Assembly: GCA_948766235.1 (NCBI GenBank)
Contig: CAQCFX010000024.1
Location: 1-18,664 of the forward strand
Direction: 5' to 3'
Origin: an uncultured Oscillospiraceae bacterium
GTDB lineage: Bacteria > Bacillota > Clostridia > Oscillospirales > Oscillospiraceae
Length of the DNA: 18,664 nucleotides
The notes beneath the pieces are model-generated. The model was not told the origin of the DNA. It saw only the letters and a list, made by a program, of their open reading frames with translations, and ran no database searches. Shown in pieces: positions 7,039 to 13,865 of this stretch. Position numbers and translations under genes: made by a program. How positions within the stretch are numbered: position 1 is the first letter of the stretch; the number at the start of each line of letters is the position of its first letter.

Positions 7039-7446
7039 TCAGCGCTCCGCCAAGAAGACGTGGGCCGCTTGGAGCACCTCCCGGTCGGAGGCGTGGGTGA
7101 GGGCGGCCAGGGCCTCATCGAAGGGCAGGAAGCGGGCGTCCGCCACCTCCTCAGGCTGGCAGGCGACGGCCCAGCCATTGGCGCGGGCCAGGAAGAACAC
7201 CACGTCCTTCATGACGCCGGGAAAGGGGGAATAGGTGATGACCTGCCGGAAGCCGTGGATAAACTCCGCGCTCAGCCCGGTCTCCTCCCGAATTTCCCGC
7301 ACGGCGGTCTCGTGCTCGGTCTCGCCTGCCTCCACGTGGCCCTTGCACAGCGTCCAGTGGCCCTGGGTGCTGTGGAGAATCAGATAAAGGCGCTCCCCGT
7401 CTCTCTCGCGGAACATCACGGCTCCGCAGCTTTTTTCCAGTTTCAT
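7039..7446 (-). CDS. NUDIX hydrolase, Ap4A-hydrolase-like
   Basis: 135 residues. A complete NUDIX box (G-x5-E-x7-REU-x-EE-x-GU) spans G36 to L58, with the metal-binding R50, E51, E54 and E55 all present. The N-terminus KSCGAVMFRE and the GHWTLCKGHVEAGE context resemble bis(5'-nucleosyl)-tetraphosphatase (asymmetrical) enzymes, which cleave Ap4A and related stress nucleotides; another NDP-X substrate is possible. It is the first gene of the minus-strand operon, with a promoter 30-58 bases upstream and AAGGGGGAA before the ATG. Its 3-base gap to the decarboxylase implies co-transcription. Confidence 0.9.
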   Translation of the reverse strand: MKLEKSCGAVMFRERDGERLYLILHSTQGHWTLCKGHVEAGETEHETAVREIREETGLSAEFIHGFRQVITYSPFPGVMKDVVFFLARANGWAVACQPEEVADARFLPFDEALAALTHASDREVLQAAHVFLAER

Positions 7447-7475
7447 AGCTTCCCCCTTAAAAAACGATTGACAGC

Positions 7476-7504
7476 ATTATAACAAAAAATTGAGGGAAAG
7501 CCAA
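7476..7504 (-). promoter_or_regulatory. Sigma-A promoter of the NUDIX-decarboxylase-darA-holB-ricT operon
   Basis: On the minus strand a perfect TATAAT (7476-7481) is spaced 17 bases from TTGGCT (7499-7504, 4/6). The expected start site lies about 25 bases before the NUDIX ATG. No other good promoter is seen before ricT, so all five genes probably depend on it. Confidence 0.7.
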
Positions 7505-7588
7505 CAGGGGACGGAGATTTTTTCAAGGGTGTTGACGATAGTAACGTTCACAAATTCCAATTTAGGACAAAAAATGGCGGTTATGCTG

Positions 7589-7617
7589 TTGTTTTCAGGG
7601 CACAGGTGTGGTAAACT
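7589..7617 (+). promoter_or_regulatory. Putative galM promoter
   Basis: TTGTTT (7589-7594), 17-base spacer ending in TGTGG, then TAAACT (7612-7617). It lies about 50 bases upstream of the galM ATG in the divergent gap. Both hexamers are 4/6 matches; confidence is moderate. Confidence 0.5.
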
Positions 7618-7665
7618 AAGGCAGAGAATTAGAAAAGCCGGAACGGCCGGCACAGCGGAGGGATT

Positions 7666-8724
7666 ATGGAGGAAAACAGAAGAAGCTTTGGCCGGATGCC
7701 CGACGGGACCCAGGTGGAGGAGCTTACCCTGGAAAACGGGCGGCTGAAGTGCAAGCTCATCACCTACGGCGGCGCGGTGCGCTCGCTGATTGTCCCGGAC
7801 AGGGATGGGAAAGCGGTGGACGTGGCGCTGGGCTTCGACACCCTGGAGGACTACAGGGCCCAGGACAAGTATATGGGCGCTTTGGTGGGGCGGTACGCCA
7901 ACCGCATCGGCGGGGCGGGGTTCACCCTGAACGGCGTGGAGTACCCCTTGTGTGCCAACGACGGGCCCAACTCCCTCCACGGGGGAGCGATGGGCTTTGA
8001 CAAGCGGGTTTGGACGGTGGAGGAGCTGACGGGCGATTCCGCCACCCTCTCTTTGGTCAGCCCCGATATGCAGGAGGGCTACCCCGGAACGCTCACCGTC
8101 CGGGTGACCTACAGCCTGGCGCAGGATATGCTGAAAATCGGCTGCTGGGCCAAAAGCGACAAGGACACCCCGTTCAGCCCCACCAACCACAGCTATTTCA
8201 ACCTGTCCGGCCACGATAGCGGCAGCGTGGAGGGGCAGTATATCAAGCTGCGGTCCGCCCGCTATACCCCCGTCGGCGCCGGTTTGATTCCCACCGGGGA
8301 GCTGGCCCCCGTGGAAGGCACCCCCATGGACCTGCGCAGCGTGCAGAGAATCGGGGAACACATAGATGAGCCGTTTGACCAGCTTGCTTTGGCGGGGGGC
8401 TATGACCACAACTGGGCCATCGAGGATTGGGACGGCCAGTTCCATGCGGCCGCCATGGCCTATTCGCAGGATACGGGCATCGCCATGTCGGCACACACCG
8501 ACCTGCCCGGAATCCAGTTCTACGCAGGTAACTTCCTGAACGGGGAGGTTGGCAAGGGCGGCGCGGTGTACGCCAAGCGCTGCGGCTTCTGCCTGGAGAC
8601 CCAGTTCTACCCGGACACGCCCAACAAGCCCGGTTTTCCCTCCTGCGTTCTGCGGGCTGGGGAGGAGTTTCGCAGCCTGACCGGCTACCGCTTCTTCACC
8701 CTGGACAATGCCGGACAGCTGTAA
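7666..8724 (+). CDS. galM: Aldose 1-epimerase (galactose mutarotase)
   Basis: 352 residues, full length for the GalM family; interconverts alpha and beta anomers of galactose or glucose in the cytosol. Visible active-site features: GRYANRIGG with Asn79-Arg80, SLHGG with His105, TNHSYFNLSGH with the general acid His175, GGYDHNW with Asp247, and the general base Glu311 in CLETQFYPD. The ATG at 7666 follows GGAGGG closely. No Leloir-pathway kinase or transferase is adjacent; instead the two transketolase genes follow 77 bases later on the same strand with no terminator between, suggesting a small sugar-metabolism unit. Confidence 0.95.
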   Translation: MEENRRSFGRMPDGTQVEELTLENGRLKCKLITYGGAVRSLIVPDRDGKAVDVALGFDTLEDYRAQDKYMGALVGRYANRIGGAGFTLNGVEYPLCANDGPNSLHGGAMGFDKRVWTVEELTGDSATLSLVSPDMQEGYPGTLTVRVTYSLAQDMLKIGCWAKSDKDTPFSPTNHSYFNLSGHDSGSVEGQYIKLRSARYTPVGAGLIPTGELAPVEGTPMDLRSVQRIGEHIDEPFDQLALAGGYDHNWAIEDWDGQFHAAAMAYSQDTGIAMSAHTDLPGIQFYAGNFLNGEVGKGGAVYAKRCGFCLETQFYPDTPNKPGFPSCVLRAGEEFRSLTGYRFFTLDNAGQL

Positions 8725-8801
8725 GAATCGTTTCTATATAAGGAATCCCCGCAAACCGCTCGGGCCTCATTGCGGTCTTGCCGAAAGAAAGAAGGAATCA
8801 T

Positions 8802-9647
8802 ATGACTGCCAACGAGAAAAAGGCGCTTAAAATCAACGCCTGCAAGGTGCGCATGGGCATCATTGAGGGCACCTATGCCGCCAAGTCCGGCCATCCCGGC
8901 GGGAGCCTGTCCTCCGCCGACCTGTTTACCTACCTTTACTTCAAGGAGCTGAACATCGACCCCGCCCAGCCCAAGAAGCCCGAGCGGGACCGCTTTGTGC
9001 TGTCCAAGGGCCACTGCGCGCCGGGGCTGTACGCCGCCCTGGCTTTGCGGGGCTTCTTCCCCTGGGAGGACCTGAAGCGGCTGCGCCACCTGGACTCCCA
9101 TCTCCAGGGCCACCCCAACATGAACTCCACCCCGGGCGTGGATATGTCCACCGGCTCTCTGGGCCAGGGGGTGTCCGCCGCCTGCGGCATGGCGCTGGCG
9201 GCAAAATATCAAAACAATCCCTGCCGGGTGTACACCCTTTTGGGGGACGGCGAGATTGAGGAGGGCCAGGTGTGGGAGGCGCTGATGTTTGCCGCCCACT
9301 ATCAGCTGGACAACCTGTGCGTCGTCATCGACAACAACGGCCTTCAGATTGACGGCCCGGTGGAGCAGGTGATGAGCTCCTACCCCATTCTGGACAAGCT
9401 GCGCGCCTTTGGTTTGGAGACGGCGGAGGTTGACGGCCATGACTTTGACGCGCTGGAGGCGGCCTTTGCCCAGGCCAAGGGCGTGAAGGGCCGGCCCTTT
9501 GCCATTGTGATGAAGACCACCAAGGGCAAGGGGGTCAGCTACATGGAGAATCAGGTGGGCTGGCACGGCAAGGCCCCCAACGAGGAGCAGTACGGGCAGG
9601 CCATGGCGGAGCTGAAGGCCAAGCTGGCGGAATTGGAGGCGGAATAA
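8802..9647 (+). CDS. tkt: Transketolase, N-terminal subunit
   Basis: 281 residues, the thiamine-diphosphate pyrophosphate-binding half of a split transketolase that acts in the non-oxidative pentose phosphate pathway. Motifs: SGHPGGSLS with His31, LSKGHCAPGLYAAL (68-81), TGSLGQG (117-123), and the ThDP/Mg motif beginning GDGEIEEGQ at 148 and ending DNNG (177-180). I chose ATG 8802, preceded by GAAGGA; an in-frame TTG at 8778 would add 8 residues not typical of the family. The C-terminal half begins one base after its stop, so the two are expressed together and form a heteromeric enzyme. Such split enzymes are common in Clostridia and archaea. Confidence 0.95.
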   Translation: MTANEKKALKINACKVRMGIIEGTYAAKSGHPGGSLSSADLFTYLYFKELNIDPAQPKKPERDRFVLSKGHCAPGLYAALALRGFFPWEDLKRLRHLDSHLQGHPNMNSTPGVDMSTGSLGQGVSAACGMALAAKYQNNPCRVYTLLGDGEIEEGQVWEALMFAAHYQLDNLCVVIDNNGLQIDGPVEQVMSSYPILDKLRAFGLETAEVDGHDFDALEAAFAQAKGVKGRPFAIVMKTTKGKGVSYMENQVGWHGKAPNEEQYGQAMAELKAKLAELEAE

Positions 9648-9648
9648 C

Positions 9649-10593
9649 ATGGCAGAGGTGAAAAAGATTGCCACCCGCGCCGGCTATGGCGCGGCGCTGA
9701 AGGAGCTGGGGGCGCTGCACGACGACATTGTGGTGTTTGACGCCGACCTGGCCGGCTCCACCCAGACCGCTGTGTTTGGAAAGGAATTTCCCAACCGGCA
9801 CTTCAACTGCGGCATCGCAGAGGGAAATATGATGGCGGCGGCGGCCGGGGCGGCGGCTATGGGGCTGACGGCTTTTGCCTCCTCCTTCGCCATGTTCGCC
9901 GCGGGCCGGGCCTATGAGCAGGTGCGCAACTCCATCGGCTACACCCGGCTGAATGTAAAGATTGGGGCCTCCCACGGCGGCATCTCGGTGGGAGAGGACG
10001 GGGCGTCCCACCAGTGCCTGGAGGATTTTGCCCTGATGCGCGCTATCCCGGGCATGGTGGTCATGTCCCCCGCCGACGAGGTGGAGGCCAGGGCCATGGT
10101 AAAGGCGGCCTATGAGCATAAGGGGCCGGTGTATATGCGCTTTGGCCGCTCCCCCGTGCCCGTGTTCCACGACCCGGACACCTTTACCTTTGCGATTGGG
10201 AAGGGCGAGGTGATGCGGGACGGCGGGGACGTGGCCATTATCGCCAACGGCCTGCTGGTGGCCGAGGCGGTGGAGGCGGGCGAGCTGCTGGCCCAGCGGG
10301 GAATTTCCGCCCGGATTATCAATATGGCCACCATTAAGCCCCTGGACGAGGAGCTGGTGCTCAAGGCGGCCCGGGAGTGTGGGAAAATCATCACCTGCGA
10401 GGAGCACTCCATCGTGGGCGGCCTGGGGGAGGCGGTGTGCGCCCTGCTCAGCGAAAAGCTGCCCACCCCGGTGCGGCGCATCGGCGTGAACGACGAGTTC
10501 GGCTGCTCCGGTCCTGCGGAGGAACTGCTGCGGGAGTTCGGGCTGTGTGCGGACCACATCGCGGACACGGCCCAGGCATTTGTGAAGGGCTGA
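9649..10593 (+). CDS. tkt: Transketolase, C-terminal subunit
   Basis: 314 residues, the pyrimidine-binding and C-terminal halves of the split transketolase. The catalytic glutamate that activates ThDP is Glu58 in CGIAEGNM; SHGGISVGEDGASHQ (around 115-130) contributes substrate-binding histidines; the C-terminal Rossmann-like domain contains EEHSIVGGLGEAV. GGAGG for this start lies inside the end of the upstream gene, giving coupled translation. A strong terminator follows 6 bases after the stop. DXP synthase and pyruvate dehydrogenase E1 beta share the fold, but the pairing with the upstream N-terminal half fits transketolase. Confidence 0.95.
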   Translation: MAEVKKIATRAGYGAALKELGALHDDIVVFDADLAGSTQTAVFGKEFPNRHFNCGIAEGNMMAAAAGAAAMGLTAFASSFAMFAAGRAYEQVRNSIGYTRLNVKIGASHGGISVGEDGASHQCLEDFALMRAIPGMVVMSPADEVEARAMVKAAYEHKGPVYMRFGRSPVPVFHDPDTFTFAIGKGEVMRDGGDVAIIANGLLVAEAVEAGELLAQRGISARIINMATIKPLDEELVLKAARECGKIITCEEHSIVGGLGEAVCALLSEKLPTPVRRIGVNDEFGCSGPAEELLREFGLCADHIADTAQAFVKG

Positions 10594-10599
10594 GACGGC

Positions 10600-10635
10600 G
10601 CGAGCCCCGGACTGCGGTCCGGGGCTCGCTTTTTT
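10600..10635 (+). terminator. Rho-independent terminator after transketolase
   Basis: A perfect 12-bp stem (10600-10611 with 10618-10629, 6-base loop) is followed by TTTTTT (10630-10635), directly after the transketolase stop. Confidence 0.93.
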
Positions 10636-10908
10636 GTGAAAATTTGTAGGAACGTACAGGAAAAAAGCAAAGGGGAAAACTTATGTAAACTATGCTGTGA
10701 AGGAAAAGCGCCGTTTGAGCTTGCACAAGGGTGTGGAAACTTTTGTGGAAGCTGTGGAAGCCCTGCAATTCCACAGTTATTCAGAAAACGGAATGCAGGA
10801 TGCAGGAAATCCGTCGTCTGCGCTCCCGGATTTTGCAAGACGGCGTGCGTCAAAAATAATTATTGTCTGGTGGGGCGGGAGAATCTGGGCGCCGTGGGGA
10901 GGTCGCAC
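10636..10908. other. Intergenic stretch with TGTGGAA repeats, no gene
   Basis: Between the transketolase terminator and the tRNA promoter I find no gene with a credible ribosome binding site; a 71-codon GTG-started frame (10697-10912) has none and resembles no family. The first half is AT-rich. Three direct TGTGGAA copies (10732-10738, 10744-10750, 10753-10759) and one inverted TTCCACA (10769-10775) lie in 44 bases. The last two form a palindrome with 8-bp arms, CTGTGGAA (10752-10759) and TTCCACAG (10769-10776). They resemble relaxed DnaA boxes. Confidence 0.5.
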
Positions 10909-10937
10909 TTGACAAACGGGCTTCCAGGCACTATAAT
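10909..10937 (+). promoter_or_regulatory. Consensus sigma-A promoter of tRNA-Leu
   Basis: Perfect TTGACA (10909-10914), 17-base spacer and perfect TATAAT (10932-10937), ending 20 bases before the tRNA 5' end, as expected for a strongly expressed stable RNA. Confidence 0.92.
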
Positions 10938-10957
10938 ATACTGCGTTGGTTCAATAT

Positions 10958-11043
10958 GCGGATGTGCTGGAACTGGTAGACTGGCCAGCTTGAGGTGCTG
11001 GTGGCCCACGGCCGTACGGGTTCGAGTCCCGTCATCCGCACCA
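10958..11043 (+). tRNA. tRNA-Leu (anticodon GAG)
   Basis: 86 bases with CCA encoded. The acceptor stem GCGGATG pairs with CATCCGC; the anticodon stem CCAGC/GCTGG encloses the loop TTGAGGT, giving anticodon GAG (reads CUC/CUU). A long variable arm (TGGCC/GGCCG) marks a class II tRNA, and the T-arm ACGGG-TTCGAGT-CCCGT is intact. It stands alone with its own promoter and terminator. tRNA-Leu genes are frequent integration sites, but no integrase or attachment repeat is seen here. Confidence 0.97.
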
Positions 11044-11083
11044 CGTCGGAGCAAGCTTTATATCGCTTGCTCCGGCGTTTTTT
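11044..11083 (+). terminator. Rho-independent terminator of tRNA-Leu
   Basis: A 10-bp perfect stem (11047-11056 with 11065-11074), extendable by 3 pairs including one G-U, is followed by TTTTTT (11078-11083), one base after the CCA end. A second overlapping inverted repeat (11072-11096) could end transcription from the other side. Confidence 0.9.
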
Positions 11084-11129
11084 GTAAAAACGCCGGAGTG
11101 CGCTCATTCCGCTGCTCCTCCTCTCCCCA

Positions 11130-11414
11130 CGAAAGCTAAAGGGCGCTTTCGCGGGGGCCCCTTTTGGGGGGGCGCGCCGCTCTACCCTTCGGTGATTTGA
11201 ATGCTCGGCGGAAGTGAATTCCGCCTGCGCAATTCTCCGCCGCCTGCGGCGGCTGCGAATTTACGGCGCAAAAGCGCCGCGGCCCAGAACAGAAGGGCCG
11301 TATGCCTGCGGGCGGCTATCGCACCGAATTTCGGATAGCGATTTCGCTACATTAGGCCATGTAAGGACGATTACTTTGATACAATGGGTATCGAGGTAAT
11401 CGTCCTTGCTTTTT
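11130..11414 (+). repeat. Chain of hairpins ending in a terminator-like long stem
   Basis: No credible gene. At least six inverted repeats follow one another: 11130-11136/11145-11151 (7 bp); 11207-11213/11219-11225 (7 bp); 11239-11244/11248-11253 with outer arms 11231-11235/11257-11261; 11264-11269/11274-11279 (6 bp, AAAA loop); 11280-11285/11295-11300; and 11315-11320/11334-11339. The last element is a 12-bp perfect stem (11363-11374 with 11396-11407) extended inward to about 20 pairs with G-U, followed by TTTTT at 11410-11414. It could be a structured RNA, a dispersed palindromic repeat cluster or the remains of a mobile element; I see no clear promoter for it. Confidence 0.45.
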
Positions 11415-11664
11415 GCCCACAAACGCTGAAAACGATGGTTTTCTAACACTTTTGAAAAAGAACTGCCTCTGACTTTGCACAAAGCCAGGCCAGGAGCGGT
11501 GCTTTTTTGAGGGGTTTGAACACCCCGGCTATCATTGAATTATTGGGTATCGTTATTCTATTGGAATAATCGTTGATGTTTGCTACTATAATAGGACCTC
11601 GATTGGTACTCAGCGATCATCATGGGGGTTTGCTGGATTGAGCAGAGTCATGGAGAACCCCCTA
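11415..11664. other. Upstream region of the chemotaxis-receptor gene, no gene seen
   Basis: AT-richer than its surroundings. It holds short inverted repeats (11511-11515 with 11522-11526; 11624-11630 with 11656-11662, 7 bp, ending just before the -35 box), a second isolated TATAAT (11587-11592) without a well-spaced -35, and TGGGTATCG at 11544-11552, which also occurs at 11385-11393. I recognise no known riboswitch; the cyclic-di-GMP riboswitch core often found before such receptors is not apparent. Confidence 0.4.
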
Positions 11665-11694
11665 TTGACAGGCCAACTTTTCAGGCTCTATAAT
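11665..11694 (+). promoter_or_regulatory. Sigma-A promoter of the chemotaxis-receptor gene
   Basis: Perfect TTGACA (11665-11670), 18-base spacer, perfect TATAAT (11689-11694), giving a leader of roughly 55 bases before the ATG at 11755. A sigma-D (FliA) promoter, common for chemotaxis genes, is not evident. Confidence 0.82.
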
Positions 11695-11754
11695 GGACGT
11701 AATCTCCCATGAGGAGAAATATGGACTTGGTACAATATATTGAGGTGGAAAGAG

Positions 11755-13728
11755 ATGAACAGCATTCGCAAAAAAATCACAGTATGTTTGATGGCAACCG
11801 TCCTGACCGCGTTGCTCGCGGTGGGGATGGCCAGCAGCGCCCTGAGCTATCGAAGCACTGTCGCCACAGTAAATCAGATGATGAGTGAAACGGCGGTGCT
11901 GGCGGCTCAGCGCATCGAGCAGGAGCTGACCGCATACAAGAACGTGGCCATGGACACCGGCTGCATCCCGCAGCTGTCTGACGGCAGCGCCACGCTGGAG
12001 GAAAAGCGCGCCATTATCGATGAGCGCGTGGCCATGCACGGCTTTCAGCGCGGGAACGTCATCGGCGCCGACGGCATCAGCATTTTTGACGGCAAGGATT
12101 ACTCGGATCGGGAATATGTAAGGCAGGCCATGCAGGGCAATGTCTATGTGTCCGAGCCGCTGGTCAGTAAAATCACAGGGGAGCTGTCCATCATGGTGGC
12201 CGCGCCCCTCTATGCCAACGGGAGCCATGGGGCCGATATCGTGGGCGTGGTCTATTTTGTGCCCCAGGAAACCTTCCTGAACGATATCGTCTCCTCCATC
12301 CAGATTGGGGACAACTCCCGGGCCTACATGATTAACAAATCCGGCGACACCATCGCCGATGTCACCCTGGATACCATCACCACCCAGAACATTGAGCAGG
12401 AGGCCCAGAGCGATCCCTCCCTAAAAAGCCGGGCCGCTCTCCATGCGGCTATGCGTCAGGGCAAAACCGGCTTCGGCTCTATCGTCGCCGACGACGGACC
12501 CCGTTTCCTGGCCTACACCCCCGTGGGCGGCACTGACGGCTGGAGCCTGGCTGTGGCCGCGCCCAAGTCCAACTATCTGGCGGATACATACTTTGGCATT
12601 CTCATCAGCGTCCTGGTGATAGCGATTTCCATCATAGCGTCGATCGTGGTGGCCCTGAAGCTGTCCAGCAACATCAGTGTGCCCATGCGGGCCTGCGCCG
12701 CGCGGATGAAGCTGCTGGTGGAGGGCGACCTGAAGTCCCCCGTTCCCCAGGCCACCGGACAGGACGAGACAGCGGAACTGACCCGCTCCACCGCGGCCAT
12801 GGTGACGGGCTTGAACACCATCATCAATGACATCGGCTACCTGCTCAACGAGATGGCCAACAAGAATTTTGACATCCAATCCACCCACCGGGACGCTTAC
12901 GTGGGCGGATTCCAGAGCATCCTTCTGTCCATGCGCACACTGAAGCTGGAGCTGAGCGGCACCATGCGGCAGATCAATTCCTCCGCCGGCCAGGTCTCCT
13001 CGGCCAGCGGCCAGGTGTCCACCGGCGCCCAGACGTTGAGCCAGGGCTCCATGGAGCAGGCCAGCTCCGTAGAGGAGCTGGCGGCCACCATCAACGACAT
13101 CTCTGCCAGCGCAAAAAAAACCTCCGCAGCTGCGGAAGAGGCGGGCCGGTTCGTGGGTCTGGCCGGCGCACAGCTTGGCACCAGCGTGGAGCACGTTAAG
13201 GAACTGAACTCCGCCATGGAACGCATATCCAGCTCCTCGGAGGAGATTTCCAAAATCATCGCGGCCATTGAGAATATCGCGTTCCAGACCAATATCCTGG
13301 CGCTGAATGCAGCCGTGGAGGCCGCCCGTGCGGGCTCCGCCGGGAAAGGCTTTGCAGTGGTGGCCGACGAGGTCCGCAACCTGGCCTCCAAGTCCGATGA
13401 TGCCGCCAAAGCCACCAAGGAGCTGATTGAGAGCTCCATCGCATCCGTCTCGGAGGGCAGCCAAGTGGTGAACCGGGTCACCGAATCGTTGGAGCGGACC
13501 AATGAGCTGGCGGGTAACGTATCTGTTCAAATGAACGTGGTGGTGGAGGCTGTGGAGAACCAAACCACCGCCCTGGCCCAGGTCACCGAAGGCATTGACC
13601 AGATCTCCTCCGTCGTGCAGACCAACAGCGCCACCGCCCAGGAGAGTGCCGCCGCCAGTGAGGAGCTGTCGGCCGAGGCAAACAGCTTGAAGCAGTTGGT
13701 GGACGGGTTTACTTTGGCTTCTAATTGA
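11755..13728 (+). CDS. Methyl-accepting chemotaxis protein with dCache sensor
   Basis: 657 residues. Transmembrane helix 1 (about 8-31), an extracytoplasmic region of about 245 residues with the dCache pattern (membrane-distal part with FDGKDYSDREYVRQAMQG at 111-128, membrane-proximal part ending TPVGGTDGWSLAVAAP), transmembrane helix 2 (279-302), a HAMP domain (about 303-357) and a second HAMP-like segment (about 358-410). The cytoplasmic signalling hairpin (411-657) has its CheA/CheW-binding tip around 505-545 (IENIAFQTNILALNAA, then GFAVVADEVRNLA). The amino-acid-binding dCache signature is not evident, so the ligand is unknown. I chose ATG 11755 because AGGTGG lies 6 bases upstream; the TTG at 11740 overlaps that site. 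No other chemotaxis or flagellar gene is in the window, so it is an orphan receptor. Confidence 0.95.
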   Translation: MNSIRKKITVCLMATVLTALLAVGMASSALSYRSTVATVNQMMSETAVLAAQRIEQELTAYKNVAMDTGCIPQLSDGSATLEEKRAIIDERVAMHGFQRGNVIGADGISIFDGKDYSDREYVRQAMQGNVYVSEPLVSKITGELSIMVAAPLYANGSHGADIVGVVYFVPQETFLNDIVSSIQIGDNSRAYMINKSGDTIADVTLDTITTQNIEQEAQSDPSLKSRAALHAAMRQGKTGFGSIVADDGPRFLAYTPVGGTDGWSLAVAAPKSNYLADTYFGILISVLVIAISIIASIVVALKLSSNISVPMRACAARMKLLVEGDLKSPVPQATGQDETAELTRSTAAMVTGLNTIINDIGYLLNEMANKNFDIQSTHRDAYVGGFQSILLSMRTLKLELSGTMRQINSSAGQVSSASGQVSTGAQTLSQGSMEQASSVEELAATINDISASAKKTSAAAEEAGRFVGLAGAQLGTSVEHVKELNSAMERISSSSEEISKIIAAIENIAFQTNILALNAAVEAARAGSAGKGFAVVADEVRNLASKSDDAAKATKELIESSIASVSEGSQVVNRVTESLERTNELAGNVSVQMNVVVEAVENQTTALAQVTEGIDQISSVVQTNSATAQESAAASEELSAEANSLKQLVDGFTLASN

Positions 13729-13764
13729 CCATCTGCATCTTTTTATCAACACAAGACAGGCTGA

Positions 13765-13796
13765 GGAAGACACGCTGTAAGCGTGTCTTCCTTTTT
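13765..13796 (+). terminator. Rho-independent terminator after the chemotaxis receptor
   Basis: A perfect 11-bp stem (13765-13775 with 13781-13791, 5-base loop) followed by TTTTT (13792-13796). It lies between convergent genes. On the minus strand the stem lacks a T-run, so it would serve rpoN less well, and no separate rpoN terminator is clear. Confidence 0.9.
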
Positions 13797-13865
13797 GGGT
13801 TCCGCGCCGCTTTGCGCCGCTGGCCCGACAGCCGGCGGCACGCTTTTTAGCTATTTTCCGCTAAG

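Noticed and set aside
5464..7482. 672-codon plus-strand open frame
   Set aside because: Runs antisense through darA, the decarboxylase and the NUDIX gene; its composition (Gly, Gln, His, Arg) is typical of a high-GC shadow frame.
10697..10912. 71-codon open frame before the tRNA gene
   Set aside because: GTG start with no ribosome binding site; its end overlaps the tRNA promoter and it resembles no family.
11214..11482. Small open frames on both strands in the hairpin region
   Set aside because: They arise from palindromic GC-rich sequence and lack ribosome binding sites; non-coding structure explains them better.
10958..11754. Integration site or genomic island at tRNA-Leu
   Set aside because: No integrase, no direct repeat of the tRNA 3' end within the window, and the genes beyond are ordinary; not supported by what can be seen.
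11415..11754. Cyclic-di-GMP riboswitch before the chemotaxis receptor
   Set aside because: The conserved core and tetraloop-receptor elements are not apparent in the leader; short inverted repeats alone are not enough.
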